Made by a program: the position numbers and the translations under genes. Below the pieces are notes generated by a model, which was not told where the DNA came from, ran no database searches, and saw only the letters and a list, made by a program, of their open reading frames with translations. Below, piece by piece: positions 23,594 to 33,647 of a DNA stretch of 64,000 nt (its first letter is position 1; each line of letters opens with the position of its first letter). The DNA comes from Aquilaria yunnanensis (taxonomy: Eukaryota; Streptophyta; Magnoliopsida; Malvales; Thymelaeaceae). Location of the stretch: NCBI GenBank assembly GCA_039654915.1, contig CM077598.1, positions 69,158,041 through 69,222,040 of the forward strand. The letters run 5' to 3'.

Positions 23594-25968
23594 ATGCCTA
23601 TTCCTGAGAGTTGGCAACCTCTCTTGTCCCACCCTTGCTGCACTACTCCTAAAAAATTAGCAAGGTGGAAGAAGAAATTTTTCCTTCCCTCGTATGCTGT
23701 TACGAGGTTGCCACGTCCCGATCATTATAGCTTTTCAAACCATAGCAATGAGGTTACCATTTTCTGAGCTCAGTTTAAAGCCGGTCTTCGGTACCCCCAT
23801 CCGGAGTTGATTTGCGAGTTTTGCAGATTTCATGGCATTGCCGTAAATCAACTCCCTCCGAACTCGTACTGCTATTTCAACGCCTTTCTCTGTATGTGTG
23901 GCGTTTTCAAAATAAAGCCCCACTATGCTATTTTTATGCAGTACTACAAGCTCTATGTGGTCCCGAAGGGTGGCTTCTACTTCATGCTTCCTCGGGGATC
24001 CGGGAGCAAAAAGTACATGTTCACCTTCGCCACCAAGCACAGCTGGCGAGGGTGGCAAAAAAAAGTTTTTCTTTTTGAAGATGGAGGAGGCCTGGTCGCA
24101 TGTCCCGACCAAGTGGGCTCAGGGAAGGCTGGACGACGACATCGTAGATCCGAAGATGTTGCTGACCCCAGAGTTGGCTCATATATTTGCGGATTTCGAC
24201 CGTCATATTTGAGCCGTCGCTGACTGGGGTCCCGAGGTCTCTTCGCGCTCTCTTTACCCCTTCCCCATTAACTGGAGGTTGATGACCGAGGAGGTCCTTC
24301 GGGAGCTCAAGGTGGTAAAGCAGCACGAGACGGACCTCGAGATGCCAGCTCCTGCCATTGCTGGGAAGGATTCCTGGCTTGTGCAACTCCTTCGGGAGGA
24401 AGTTTCTTTCAAGACCTTTTTTGAGCGTGAGTTATTTTTTAGTCTCTTTGTTATAACTTCGTTTTGCACTCACACTGACGTCTTCCTTCTTTCTTAGAAA
24501 TGGGCGAGGACACGACTGCCTTCTACAAAGCCCTTTTCACCGACCAGGCCGAGAAGGGTGATCCGACGAAGAAAGTCATCTCCCGAAGGCGTAAAACAAC
24601 CGGGGCCGGTCTTTCAGCGGCAAAACGGGCGAGGAAGGCCACTCCCGAGGAGGCTATCGAGGAGCCGGGAGTTGTTGTTATTCCTCAGCCTGAGGTTACT
24701 GCCGAGGTTCCTCCTCGCAGTCCTACTTCGTCGCAGGCTCTTCTGGATGCCGTGGTGGAGTCCCCTTCTGCTGAAGAACGGCGCAGAATCAAAGGCAAGG
24801 GGGTCCCTGCCGAGGAGGTTCCGGCTGCCGAGGACGACGTGGTGGAAGTGCCTTCAGGTTCGATTTGTGGTGCCTTTTTCCTTTTTCGGGTTTGTTGGCG
24901 TCCAGCTGCCTTAATCCAGCTTCATGTCTTATTGCAGGGGAGTTACTCACTCCGGGCTGGGTGGCCGATCATGCCCAAAGGAGAGCCCTTCGGGACGCCA
25001 TCATCCCGAAGGTGAAGGTCCCAAAGGAGCCTTTTTGGACATTCACGGAGGACATGAACATATACTCCGGCGATTGTCCACAGATGGCTAAAGAGATCTC
25101 TAAAGGGATCCTTACTGAGGCCTCCTTTAGAGCCATCGCCGAGGCCCATCCGGGCGATGACTCTCTTGCTGCAAAGCTTTCCGAGCACGCCGCCCAGGTA
25201 TACTTCGCGCCCCATTTTCTTGAATTCTTTCTAAGTGCTTGGTTTTCTCTCTGTTTTAGTGACCTTGCCTTTGCCCTTTTACAGCTACTGGGATACGCCG
25301 GCTTTCTCAGAGTTCGGGTGGCGAGGCAGACGGCGTTCTGAACTCAGGTCTTAGGTTCTTTAGAGAAAACTAGGGCCATGTGTTCGGATCTAGCTGTCAA
25401 GAATTTGGAGCTGGCCAATTCTGCGGAGAAGGAAGTTTCCGCTCTTTGGGAGGAGTTAAAAGAGAAAGATAAACTATCAAATGACTCCTCCCAGAAGATT
25501 TCTGACCTCGACTCCCAGATAGCGGAGCTGATCTCGGCAAATGAGGCGTACCAAAAAGAGAAATCTGAGGCCGAAGATCGCCTGACAAAGGTGCTTGCTG
25601 AGAAGGCTGCGCTTCAAGCCGAGGTTGATGCCTTGAAGAAGGAACCGAAGAAGAAGAAGATGAAGGCATTGAAGGAGGAGGTTGCTGAGCTTAAAAAATA
25701 CCTTGAGGACCTTGAGGTCGAGAAAGACAAATCTGACCAGATGACCAAAGTTGGTTTTCAGGACGGATTTTGTCTTGTTCGTCACCAGGTTCTTCAAAGG
25801 TTCCCTGATCTGGACCTTTCTTTCCTAGAGGCCCTAAATATTCCTGAGGGGCCTCGGTGGTCCTGGTCCAAAATTGAACATCTGAACCTCCCATCTTCTC
25901 TCCTTGCGCCGAAGATAGTAGAGAAGAATGCGGGAGCAGGCGGTTCTCAGGATGCTGGGAATCCTTAG
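23594..25968 (+). pseudogene. Tat A antisense accessory gene (four exons), degraded
   Basis: Proposed exons are 23594-24426, 24498-24857, 24938-25197 and 25285-25968. The introns begin GTGAGT, GTTCGA and GTATAC and end TAG, CAG and CAG. Joining the exons keeps the frame, with the same phases as the element B copy. Exon 1 encodes an aromatic-rich domain (PESWQPLLSHPCC, then FCRFHGIAVNQLPPNSYCYFN) that resembles the 'putative gypsy type transposon' family. Exon 2 is Ala/Pro/Glu-rich with basic clusters that could be nuclear signals. Exon 4 is a strong coiled coil ending in a conserved tail (FPDLDLSFLEALNIPEGPRW). Lesions are TGA at 23765, a frameshift in the A-run near 24056-24065, TGA at 24210 and TGA at 25339. 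It lies antisense to pol. A role is not known from sequence; the nearest parallel I know is the antisense gene of maize Grande. Confidence 0.8.
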
Positions 25969-26349
25969 TTTTGTTTAGGGTCCTTTGCCTTTTGCTTCTT
26001 CTCTTTTTTTTTTGGTCTTCTTCTTTTGGCACTCCTTTTTTGTAAGCAGTTTCATTTTCAATAAAGAAAACTTGGCCAAGTCTTTTTGGTGAGGTCTCGG
26101 ACTAGTTCGCTCCACGGACTTCGGGAAAATTCATCTGCGCTTAATATGATGACCTTTTTCACGAAGTTCAGCCCTCAAGAGGCTTAATCTCAAGGATTTT
26201 GTCCAAGTCTTTTTACGAGACTTCGGAAGATGACGCCTTCGCTCGTCTGGTCACCTTTGAGAAATTTGCGCCATTTATGCTTAAGGCAATTTTCTGTACT
26301 TAGAGAGAATTTTGCTAACTTTTGTAGTACAATTTTCTTTGCCGAAATC

Positions 26350-28467
26350 CTAAGCATAGTATTTTCTCAAGGCGTCCGAATGCCAAGTATTTTTCAACTC
26401 TACTCCTTCGGAATCGCCGAGCTTATAGACCCCTTTTCGTACTTCAGCCAGGACTAGGTAAGGGCCTTCCCAGTTCGCACGAAATACCCCGTGGGATGGC
26501 TTTCGTGGTGCAAATTCAGCCCTTCGGAGAACGAGGTCTCCTTCTTTTATTCCTTTCATCCTAGCACGCAGGTTTGCAGCCATGGCCACTCTTTGCTGAA
26601 AAGCTTTTCTTCTCAGCTCGGCTATTTCTCTGTGTTCGTGGACGAGGTCTAGCTTGGTCCTTAGGCCGAGATCGTTTCCTCTTTCATCAAACACTTGTAC
26701 CCGCACCGAGGGTCATATTATCTCTATCGGGATGATGGCCTCTGTTCCGAAAAAGAGTGAAAAAGGTGTTTCCCCCGTGGCTCTTCGGGGTGTCGTTCGG
26801 TAGCTCCACAATACACTTTGGAGTTCTCCTGGCCACTTTCCCTTTGCTTCCCCTAGCCTCTTCTTCAGACCATCTTTTATGGTCCTATTAGATACCTCTA
26901 CTTGGCCATTGCTTTGAGGATGGGCTACTGGGGCGAAGTGCATCTTTATTCCGAGGTCGTTGAGAAAGTTCTGGAACCCTCTGTCTGTAAACTGGGATCC
27001 GTTGTCGGCTACCAGCATCCTCGGTATGCCAAATCTGCATACAATGTTTTTCCATACGAACTTTTGCACTTCTTTGGCCGAGATGGTTGTTAATGGTTCT
27101 TCCTCGACCCACTTAGAGAAGTAGTCAACTGCGACTACGCAAAACTTTACGCCTCCAGGTGCTGTAGGGAGTGGCCCGATGAGGTCTATGCCCAAAACTG
27201 CGAAGGGCCAGGGATAGTCAGCTGAAGTCACCATCTCCGAGGGTACTCTCTGGATTTTAGCATGTCTTTGGCAGTTGTCACATTTTCGGACGAACTGCCG
27301 GGCATCCTTTCTTAAGGTGGGCCAAAAATATCCTTGGCGAAGTACTACCACGGCAAGGGAGTCTGTTCCGATGTGTGAGCCACAAGTGCCTTCGTGGACC
27401 TCTTCGAGGATCATTTCAGTGTCCTCTTCATGAACAAACCTCTGTAACGGATTGGCGTATCCCTGCCGGTACAACTCTTCTCCTATCAGGAAGTATCTTC
27501 CGGCACGCCTTCGGACTTTTGCCGCATCCTTTGGATCTTCGGGAAGGGCATTGGTTGCGAGATACCTTTTTATCGAATTCTTCCAGCCTTTTTCCGAAGC
27601 CACTATGTTTAGTACTTCGATGCTCGGGCGGTTTAGTACCTCGGTATGCATTTTTGACTTCGCCAAGCAGTCTGCCTCGGCGTTATGCCGCCGAGGCACA
27701 TTTTTTATTTGAACGCTGTCGAATTCCCAGATGAGCTTGGCCATTAGCTCGTGGTACTTTTCCAAGGTTGGGTCTTTTGCACCGTAGTCCCCTGCTGTTT
27801 GCCGAACTACCAGCTGGGAGTCACTGTGGGCCTTCAAGTTTCTTATGCCGATTTTCCTGGCCAAGCGCAACCCCGCTACGAGAGCTTCATACTCAGCCAT
27901 ATTGTTGGTGGCGTTAAAGCTGAACTTGATGGCCTTTACTACTTCTAGACCTTCGGGTCCCCTGATAATTACGCCAGCTCCCTGGTGTTCGGAACCTGAG
28001 GCTCCATCTACATGCAGTGTCCATTCTGGCTCATCTTCACCGAGATTTTGATGACTGTCTTCGGTTATGGGTACTTCGGCGATAAAGTCTGCCAATGCTT
28101 GAGCTTTAATGGCTTTTCTGGGCTCGTAGGTAATGTCATGTTCACCCAGCTGTATGCACCCTTTGGAAAGTCTTCCTGAATGATCAACCTTTTTCATGAC
28201 GTCCCGTAGAGGCAAGCTACTTCGGACGATAATGGGGTGAGCCTGAAAGTATGGGCGCAATCTTCTTCCTGCCAGTATCAAGGCATATATGGCCTTTTGT
28301 AGCAATGGATACCTGACCTCGGCGCCATGCAGGGATTTGCTTACGTAGTAAACTGGCCATTGCTTCGACCCTTCCTCTTTCACAAGTACCGAGCTTACTG
28401 CTTTTTTTGAAACAGCGAGGTACAGGATGAGGGGTTCTCCTTCGCGAGGTTGCCGCAGAGTAGGCAG
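26350..28467 (-). pseudogene. pol: Tat A RNase H, second RNase H and integrase
   Basis: This is the C-terminal half of pol. In order it has a degenerate RT-linked RNase H (VYYVSKSLHGAEVRYPLLQK), a second archaeal-type RNase H (WTLHVDGASGS, then NNMAEYEALVAGL and SDSQLVV), an integrase zinc region (HEGTC.SH.. with CDNCQ), and an integrase core with DLIGPLP, ADNGSQF and NGQVEVSNRTIK. A TGA at 26715-26713 replaces an Arg seen in element B and cuts off the last 120 or so residues. The stretch 28395-28470, joining RT to RNase H, is out of frame by two compensating shifts. Clearly homologous to the intact frame at 57545-61246. Confidence 0.92.
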
Positions 28468-30252
28468 TCAGGACAAATAGGTTTTGAGTTCTTCCCAAGC
28501 TCTTTGGCAGTCCCCATTCCAAGGATGATCATTACTGTCAAGGTCGTCCTCCTTTTTTGCTGCCTTAGTGAGGACTTTGAAGAACGCTCGACATCGGTCT
28601 CCATATCTGGAAATAAATCTGCTAAGGGAGGTTATTCTTCCAGTAAGTCTTTGCACATCTTTTATTGTGGCAGGAGTTCGGAATTCCAACAGAGCCTTAA
28701 TTTTTTCTGGGTTAGCATCAATGCCCCTTTCTGATACCATGTACCCAAGGAACTTTCCCGAAGTTACCCCGAAGGTGCACTTCTCGGGGTTAAGGTGGAT
28801 TCCGAAGGTCCTGAGCTGGTGAAAAGTCTCCTTTAGGTATGTGACATGGTCAACAGGCAGCTTGATTTTGACTAACATGTCATCTACGTAGACTTCCATG
28901 TTCCTCCCTATTTGGTCATTAAAGACCTTGCTCATCAACCTCTGGTAGGTGGCTCCTGCATTTTTTAGCCCGAAGGGCATCCTTGTGTAACAGTACGTCC
29001 CCCCCTCGGTAATGAAGGCTATTTTTTCTTTGTCTTCGGGGTCCATCTTTATTTGATGGTAGCCGCTGAAGGCGTCCAGGAAACTTAGGAGCCCATATTC
29101 GGCAATTGAATCTACCAGTTGATCTATTGGCGGGAGAGGATATGAATCTTTTAGGCAAGCATCGTTCAGGTTTCTGAAGTCGATGCACATCCGAAGTTTG
29201 TTGCTTCCTTCTTTTGTGGCGATCACCACATTGCTTAGCCATTCGGGGTACTTGACCTCCCTGATTACATCTGCCTCCAATAAACGTTCGACCTCGGTTT
29301 TGATGAAGTCATTTTTATGGGCTGAAATGCCCCGTTTCTTTTGCTGGACAGGTTTTGCTTCCGGACTTACTTTGAGGCTATGTTGTACTACGCGCGGATT
29401 TACCCCTGGCATTTCTTTCGGCGAGTAGGCGAACAGGTCTTTATTCATTATCAGAAAGGATACAAGTTTTTTCTTATCTCCATTGGACAAGTTTTTCCCT
29501 ATTTGGGTACTTCGTCCTGGGATAAGTTCCACTTCTTCCATTTCCATCTTGCCAGAATCTTCTTTCTCGTCATTCTTTGACTTTGAAGCCCCTGCTTCTA
29601 TAGCTTGTGAGGAATTGTTTACCGGAGCTTTTCGAGTTTTGACGAACACTTTTCTTACTTCACCCTGATTTATGAAGATTTCCGCGTCTCCTTCCTTGGT
29701 GGCGAAAGTGACAGTCAAATATCTCACGTCAGGGCGGATGTGCAGATTTCCCTACGTCTGCCTTCTGAGGATGGCGTTGTATGATGAGGGGACATCCATG
29801 ACGATGAACCTCGCCATTGTCGAGACAAACAACTCAGCTAGTCCTTTGACCGAAGTCCCTTTCATCATTAATGGAAGGTCGATCCATCCGAGGACGGGTA
29901 ACTCGGACGGTCCTACCCCGAAGGTCGGTGAACTGACCGGCTTGAGATCGCTGATGGATATGCCTAAGCTCGGCAGCAATTGCGAAAATAGGACATCAGC
30001 GTTTGATCTGTCATCAAGTAACACCCTTTTGACATCCCAGTTCCCAATTCTTGCCATGATCAGGAGTGGGTTGTCGTGAGGAAAGACGACTGTGGAACCA
30101 TCTTTTCGGGATAGCTTCTTCGCCAGACTTTGATAGTCCATCACAGCTATTTCCCTGGCCTTCCTTTTCCTTTCCGAGGATGGAAGCCCCGTTGTGATTG
30201 TTTGTATGACTCCCGCAGGGGGTGGAGGGCGCCTCTTCGGACTTCGGTTCCT
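28468..30252 (-). pseudogene. pol: Tat A protease and reverse transcriptase
   Basis: The protease region contains VKRVLLDDRSNADVLF, where related elements usually show D.GS, so the glycine after the catalytic Asp is Arg. The RT is well preserved (CIDFRNLNDAC, FLDAFSGYHQI, MPFGLKNAGATYQ, YVDDM), followed by connection sequence. A TAG near 29752 sits where element B has a Gln codon, splitting protease from RT. Confidence 0.92.
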
Positions 30253-31592
30253 TCACCTGTCGGAGTCGTAGTCCTCATCTTCTTCCTTTCCTTCCTCCTC
30301 TTTCCTCCACTTCGGGGAAGGCAACCGTAGGTACCACCGAAGTTGGCCTTGTTTTATCAGCGATTCAATATACTTCTTCAGCTGGAAGCAATCCTCGGTG
30401 TCATGGCCATGATCGCGATGAAATTGGCAGAACTTCTTCATGTTTTTTCTATTTTCAGCGGTCATGGCCCTTGGCCTCTGAACCTGTGTTCCCTGCCTCT
30501 CCAGAGTCATGAGGATGTTGGTCCTCGTAGTGTTCAGCGTTGTGAAGTTTCTCCACTTAAGGCCTCTCTGTTAAACCTCTCGACGTAATCGCGTATAGTT
30601 TCTCCACTTCTTTGCGCTATGTCGAACATTTGAACGAGCATCTTCGCCATTGGGCGACTCCCGATGAACTGTTGGGTGAAGGCTGTTGATAACTCCTGGA
30701 ACTTTTCGATGATTCCCGGAGCCAAGGAATTATACCAGGCTGTTGCTGGTCCAGAGAGCGTGACCTCGAAGCACTTGCACAAGGTCGCATCGTCTGCACC
30801 GTGCATCATCATGCTACGTCTGTACTTCGTCAGGTGGGCCTGTGGGTCGGTTCGACCATCATACGTCTCTAGCCGAGGTACCCTGAAGTCACCCGGCATA
30901 GCTGCCTCGACCACAGCTCGGGTAAAAGGAGATTGATCCCCACAAAAAGACTCAGACAGTCTAGCCCAAACTGGCTTGCGAGCCACCTGCATCTCGACTC
31001 TGTCCAGCCTTGCCAATATTTTCTCCATGAGGGCGGTGGCACTAAGTTCTTCCTCACGTGGAGGAGATTGACGGCGCCTCTTCGGAAAATGGCTCCGTCG
31101 TCGGGGAGGGGTTGACCTCGTCTCAGGCAAAGGGCTCATTCGTCGTGGAATTTTGGGTTCGTTGGGCCCCGTTTGCCCTGGAAGGCGTGCGCTGAGGGGC
31201 ATATTTTCTGTTGAAGACTCCTCACATGGGTCTTCACTCCCCGAACTGCGGTGGACTGCTTTGGGGCTCCTCTCCCGAGGGCGTATCGGTGAAGGAGACC
31301 TTTGGGTTTGAGCTTGTTGTGGCCATCTTCTGTCTATCTGTTGTGTCATCTCAGCCACAACAGAGCGCTGGAAGTCACGGAGGAAGCTCATGGTTATGAC
31401 CAGAGGACGTTCTTCCTCGGGCGTGGAAGTCCCTGGAAGAGTTTGCTCAGCACCCGGTTGGACTTCAGGCGCGGACGGGGACTTCGGGAGTCCTTTGTCC
31501 TTAGAACGCCGAGTCTCAACGACGGCAACCTGAGGGTGGGTTCCCACAGACGGCGCCAAATGATGCCCTCCGGCATCTCTGTCCAGTGACAT
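30253..31592 (-). pseudogene. gag: Tat A gag, frame broken
   Basis: The ATG at 31592 lies 32 bases inside the 5' LTR, and the frame crosses the primer site (HHLAPSVGTHP). A low-complexity Arg/Ser/Pro segment follows, then a gag capsid domain (FRVPRLETYDGRTDPQAH, then CFEVTLSGPATAWYNSL and FTQQFIG) at about residues 235-345. A frameshift near 30534-30560 ends the first frame. The downstream part carries the Tat-type zinc motif [14 protein letters not shown] and stops at TGA 30253, an Arg position in element B. Confidence 0.9.
31543..31558 (-). other. Tat A primer-binding site, within the gag frame
   Basis: Read on the minus strand, TGGCGCCGTCTGTGGG follows the LTR end by two bases. Its first eight bases would pair with a tRNA ending CGGCGCCA, as plant aspartate tRNA does; the rest fits less well, so the primer identity is an inference. 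The equivalent in element C (43812-43827) reads TGGCACCGTCTGTGGG. Confidence 0.75.
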
Positions 31593-32310
31593 GGTGAATT
31601 CCGAGGGAGCTTCCGGGGGGGAAGGACGTCTTGCGGAGATATTCCCCAGGTGGGAAAATGCCTGAAAAGCTCAGAAAAAAAGGTTAAGAGGTCCCCGGGA
31701 TGGTTTTCCGGGGAGGAGCCTCCGACGCCCAAGTTAGTACTCTGATAATGAATAAAGTAGGCCCGCTAGAAAGGTGCGAGAGTTAGCCTGCATATATTTT
31801 CAGCTATGGGTGAGGGCTGCCCAGGGAGAGGGGATGGATGGCTCTCTTGCCAAGTCCTTTTTCCCAGTATTTATAGAAATGCCCGGCCCTTTCAGATCCT
31901 GACACGTGTTTGGCTGGATCCTTTCAGGGCATAGGGGACAGGTAGCCGTCTTCAGGCGCCTGGTTTTGTGGCTGAGATGGGACTTGGACGACGTCAGTGT
32001 GTCAAGTCGCCGCTTCAGGCAACGTGTGGGTTTCCTGTCAGAGGCTCCTTAAATGCTCATTAAATGCTCATGCCATACTCCCGAAGTCCATGGCCGAGGT
32101 CGTCCTTTGGTACGGACGATGCCCTTCGGGAAATATGCCCGCAGTTCGGGGGAGTTCCCTGTTTCAGGTTCCGCCTTCGGGGAGATCTCCTTCGGCTTGC
32201 AATAGCTGATTCTCTGTTTCCGAAGGCGATTTGTTTTGTACCTCGGGGGGCTAAAAGCTTCCTGTCGCTCTGGGTTCGGGTTAGATAGAGGCTATAGCCT
32301 TCGGCTATCA
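31561..32310 (-). repeat. Tat A 5' LTR
   Basis: It reads TGATAGCC...GGGCATCA on the minus strand and is 750 bp. It has a G-box at 31903-31908, a TATA box (TCTATAAATACTGGG, 31865-31879), a transcribed part with the signature ACTTGGGCGTCGGAGG, and U5 with CTTAACC, a pyrimidine-rich run and TTTCAGG. The last 32 bases code for the first residues of gag. Confidence 0.93.
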
Positions 32311-32315
32311 CACAA

Positions 32316-32671
32316 TAAATACAACTTTTGGTGAGAAATTCATAGCCTTGCCCTAGCCTCCCAATAGAGATAGCCGCACTCTTCTCTTGCTATTCCTTGA
32401 AGGACGGAAGCTAGCACGATGAGCGCAAGATAAATGCATCTGCCGGGACGTGGTGGAAGTGTGGTGATCCTAAGAAGCTCATGTGGATACCATAGAAAGC
32501 TTGAACACATCAATTATTCAAGTTTTCTGATTTGATTCTATAGTTAGGTGAAAGATCTCAACCGAAATTAGGTACGAAAATTTTTGAACATCCGGTTTAT
32601 GCTGTTTCAAATGGATCTTGGAGGGTTTCGGTTAAATTCTGCTACACTTGTTTGGCTCCTGAAACCCTACA
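32316..32671 (+). repeat. Copia solo LTR, copy 3, segment 3
   Basis: The final part of the copia LTR split by Tat A, from the TATA box (AATAAATACAAC) to CCCTACA. It is followed by AGAGA (32672-32676), identical to the five bases before 8965. Confidence 0.92.
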
Positions 32672-32676
32672 AGAGA

Positions 32677-33630
32677 TGGTGAATAGTTCCAATCTCTTAT
32701 CTCTTAACCCCTTGTAAACACAGTAGCCCACCTCCACTCCTCAAACTTTGCTCCCTTGGTCACTAAGGACCTATAAGTCATCTTGGCTATACTTTAGGGC
32801 TCTTGAACTTTCCATGGCATCAAAAGTGAGTCGCCTCAAAAGTTCACTTGGCTCCTTCTCTAGCCGAAACTCTGTTAAGGTGTCCGGTTTACCAAACTAG
32901 CTCAAAACCTTCAACAGTCTACACTTTGGTCCTTCCATTCTAACTCATGGCTCTAATTGCTTACAAAACTTATGGTCTTGATTTTATGGGTTACTTTTAC
33001 CTTTTAGACCCATGTCAACCATAATCATAGTCTTAGCCCTCACCTAGCACAAAATTACCAAAATGCCCCTAGTGACACTTAGATGCCCAATGACCTAGGA
33101 ACTATCAAACCCATGAAGAACTTGCTTGACTTGCTAAATTAAATATTTACTAAGGGATTTCTTATCTTGTAACCAAGCCGTACTTATCTCCCCACCTTAA
33201 GAAAAAACCTAGGATATGGTGGCACATATCTCGACCAAACCTACCAAGGGGTGCCAACTCCTCAACAACCCAGTTGGTGCTCACCTACTCGACTTGTTGG
33301 ACTAATGCCTCATGGCATTTAAGTCGAGCCCTTACTTGCATAGGAACTATAGCCAATACCATACTTTGTGCTCACATTTAACAATACATTGATAACTTCT
33401 CACTATCCTCCCTACCTTGGCTTGGTCTTAATTACCTTTGTGCAACTTCACGTTTGAAGGCTTTGGTATAGTCTTCACTATACCCAGTTTATGGATGCTG
33501 TTGAAGCATGTCTATCAGGTTTAGACCTGTCTTAGTATGCTTGGTGACCAACAAATTTTTCACACCACTTCTTGTGCTCGAACGTTCTAGTACAAGCTAG
33601 CTTAGCAAGCTTAAAGCTTGCCCGCTAACA
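32677..33630 (-). repeat. Element E 5' LTR, part 2
   Basis: Continuation of 6465-8964. Its far end is placed at GCTAACA (33624-33630) because LTRs begin with TG on their own strand (TGTTAGCGGG) and because recognisable Tat C protease sequence starts about 20 bp later. That boundary is tentative. Total LTR length would be about 3.45 kb. No gene is visible in it. Confidence 0.5.
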
Positions 33631-33647
33631 CTTACACTTGAAGCTTA

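Larger units (their letters stand above)
12352..32310 (-). mobile_element. Full-length Ty3/gypsy Tat element A
   Basis: A minus-strand element with two 750-bp LTRs (5' LTR 31561-32310, 3' LTR 12352-13101) and perfect CACAA duplications at 12347-12351 and 32311-32315. From its 5' end it contains a primer site, gag, protease, RT, RNase H, a second RNase H, integrase, an antisense multi-exon accessory gene, and a polypurine tract. Without the nested element G it is about 10.1 kb. Stops and frameshifts in both gene sets make it non-autonomous now. The extra RNase H after the RT-linked one places it in the Tat lineage. Confidence 0.93.

Noticed and set aside
24500..25341. Single frames running through the proposed introns of the A accessory gene as separate genes
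   Set aside because: The frames extend into intron sequence that is not conserved with element B. The splice sites and in-frame joins match in both copies, so one spliced gene explains them better.
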